Below are positions 63,426 to 64,000 of a stretch of 64,000 nucleotides of DNA, one piece after another. A model generated the notes under the pieces. That model worked only from the letters and a program-made list of their open reading frames with translations. It ran no database searches and was not told where the DNA came from. Made by a program: the position numbers and the translations under genes. Positions within the stretch are counted from its first letter, which is position 1. Every line of letters begins with the position of its first letter. Source of the DNA: Pseudomonadota bacterium (lineage in GTDB: Bacteria; Pseudomonadota; Alphaproteobacteria; Rickettsiales; UBA6187); contig JAQCEY010000001.1 in the NCBI GenBank assembly GCA_027620075.1, forward strand, positions 512,718 to 576,717. The letters run 5' to 3'.

Positions 63426-64000
63426 ATGAACCTTAAAGATACACTCGATAGTTTTATGCAGGCTTACAAAATAAAACCCACGCAAAAAATAGCGGTGGCT
63501 GTGTCCGGTGGCTGTGATTCTATGGCGTTGGCATTACTTGCCTATTCGTGGGCAAAAACTCCTATTATCGCAATTACGGTAGACCATAGGCTTAGAAAAG
63601 AATCAAAAGACGAGGCAGAGCAGGTTTCACGCTGGATGAAAAAATACGGGATTGAACATCATATCCTGAATTGGGACGGAGATAAACCTCCTTCTAATAT
63701 TCAGGCAAATGCACGGGAAGCACGCTATAACCTTCTAACCGAGTTTTGCAAACAAAACAGGATTAAAACCCTGCTTGTAGCCCATAATAAAGAAGATCAG
63801 GCAGAAACTCTGCTTATGAGGCTTATGCGTGGTAGCGGCATTGAGGGAATGTGCGGTATCTTCGAAGATACAAATATCAACGAAGTACGTATTTTAAGAC
63901 CCCTGCTTGATGTCAACAAAAACGAACTTAAATCTTACTTAAGGAAACAACAGCAAGGCTGGATTGAAGACCCTTCTAACCGCAACGAGAAATTTACCAG
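63426..64000 (+). CDS. tilS: tRNA(Ile)-lysidine synthase (partial, N-terminal part)
   Basis: Starts at an ATG with an AAGG upstream and runs off the right edge. About 191 residues are visible. The PP-loop AVAVSGGCDSMALALLAY, ITVDHRLRKES, ANAREARYNLL and LVAHNKEDQAETLLMRLMRG are characteristic of TilS, which attaches lysine to C34 of tRNA-Ile so that it reads AUA codons. Downstream, tilS is usually followed by ftsH in proteobacteria; this cannot be seen here. Confidence 0.95.
   Translation, partial: MNLKDTLDSFMQAYKIKPTQKIAVAVSGGCDSMALALLAYSWAKTPIIAITVDHRLRKESKDEAEQVSRWMKKYGIEHHILNWDGDKPPSNIQANAREARYNLLTEFCKQNRIKTLLVAHNKEDQAETLLMRLMRGSGIEGMCGIFEDTNINEVRILRPLLDVNKNELKSYLRKQQQGWIEDPSNRNEKFT

Noticed and set aside
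1..64000. CRISPR array
   Set aside because: No series of identical direct repeats with unique spacers was seen. The only tandem array (4099-4980) is protein-coding with 126-bp units.

Overview
The window is AT-rich and strongly suggests a host-associated alphaproteobacterium. Supporting this are a three-gene bc1 complex (Rieske, cytochrome b, cytochrome c1), ThyX, a 6S RNA lying between zapA and the 5-formyl-THF cyclo-ligase gene, several secreted ankyrin-like proteins, and many short palindromic intergenic repeats of the kind common in Rickettsiales-like genomes. It still carries assimilatory sulfate reduction and a chemoreceptor, so it is not a strongly reduced obligate parasite. I cannot name the species.

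Layout. 1-3594: leftward sulfate assimilation operon (cysI, siroheme synthase, cysH, partial cysD). 3600-5917: repeats, a membrane-anchored TPR protein with seven near-identical 42-residue repeats, and tRNA-Ala. 5936-19081: an accessory island full of debris (serine recombinase tail, XRE fragment, IS21 and IS6 pieces, scrambled phage tail genes, Fic protein, Phd/PIN toxin-antitoxin). It contains an intact quorum-sensing module: luxR, a divergent xre gene, and an operon of luxI, a small unknown gene, a fused 2-oxoacid dehydrogenase E1 and its E2. 19682-36727: mostly housekeeping (csgG/csgF, ruvA, ruvC, yebC, 6S RNA, zapA, a chemoreceptor, a double-VHL-domain protein, ruvB, phoH, a LolCDE-like transporter, tesA). 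37198-47376: four secreted ankyrin-like or related proteins, with Dcm/Vsr, tRNA-Val, ybgC and petABC between them. 47560-56790: a second island beginning at tRNA-Leu (integrase, truncated SIR2-like gene, tRNA-Arg fragment, a four-gene sensory cassette, a DNA methyltransferase). 57270-64000: hydrolase, rhlE, cold-shock gene, a large coiled-coil effector candidate, thyX and partial tilS.

The most striking system is the quorum-sensing island. LuxR keeps all six residues expected for acyl-homoserine lactone binding, and LuxI keeps nearly all its catalytic residues. The luxI operon is very tightly packed (gaps of 2, 18 and 18 bases) and drives a branched-chain/pyruvate-dehydrogenase-like E1-E2 pair. 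My inference is that the E1/E2 pair makes a dedicated acyl-CoA, perhaps branched, either as the substrate for the signal or as a quorum-controlled product. A 22-base dyad upstream of luxI is a candidate lux box. A ~100-bp repeat family brackets the module, which suggests that it moved as cassettes.

The second noteworthy group is a paralogous set of Sec-signal ankyrin-like proteins around 37-47 kb. The third is the island cassette that joins a membrane histidine kinase, a COG2984-type binding protein, an outer-membrane barrel and a REC-histidine kinase.
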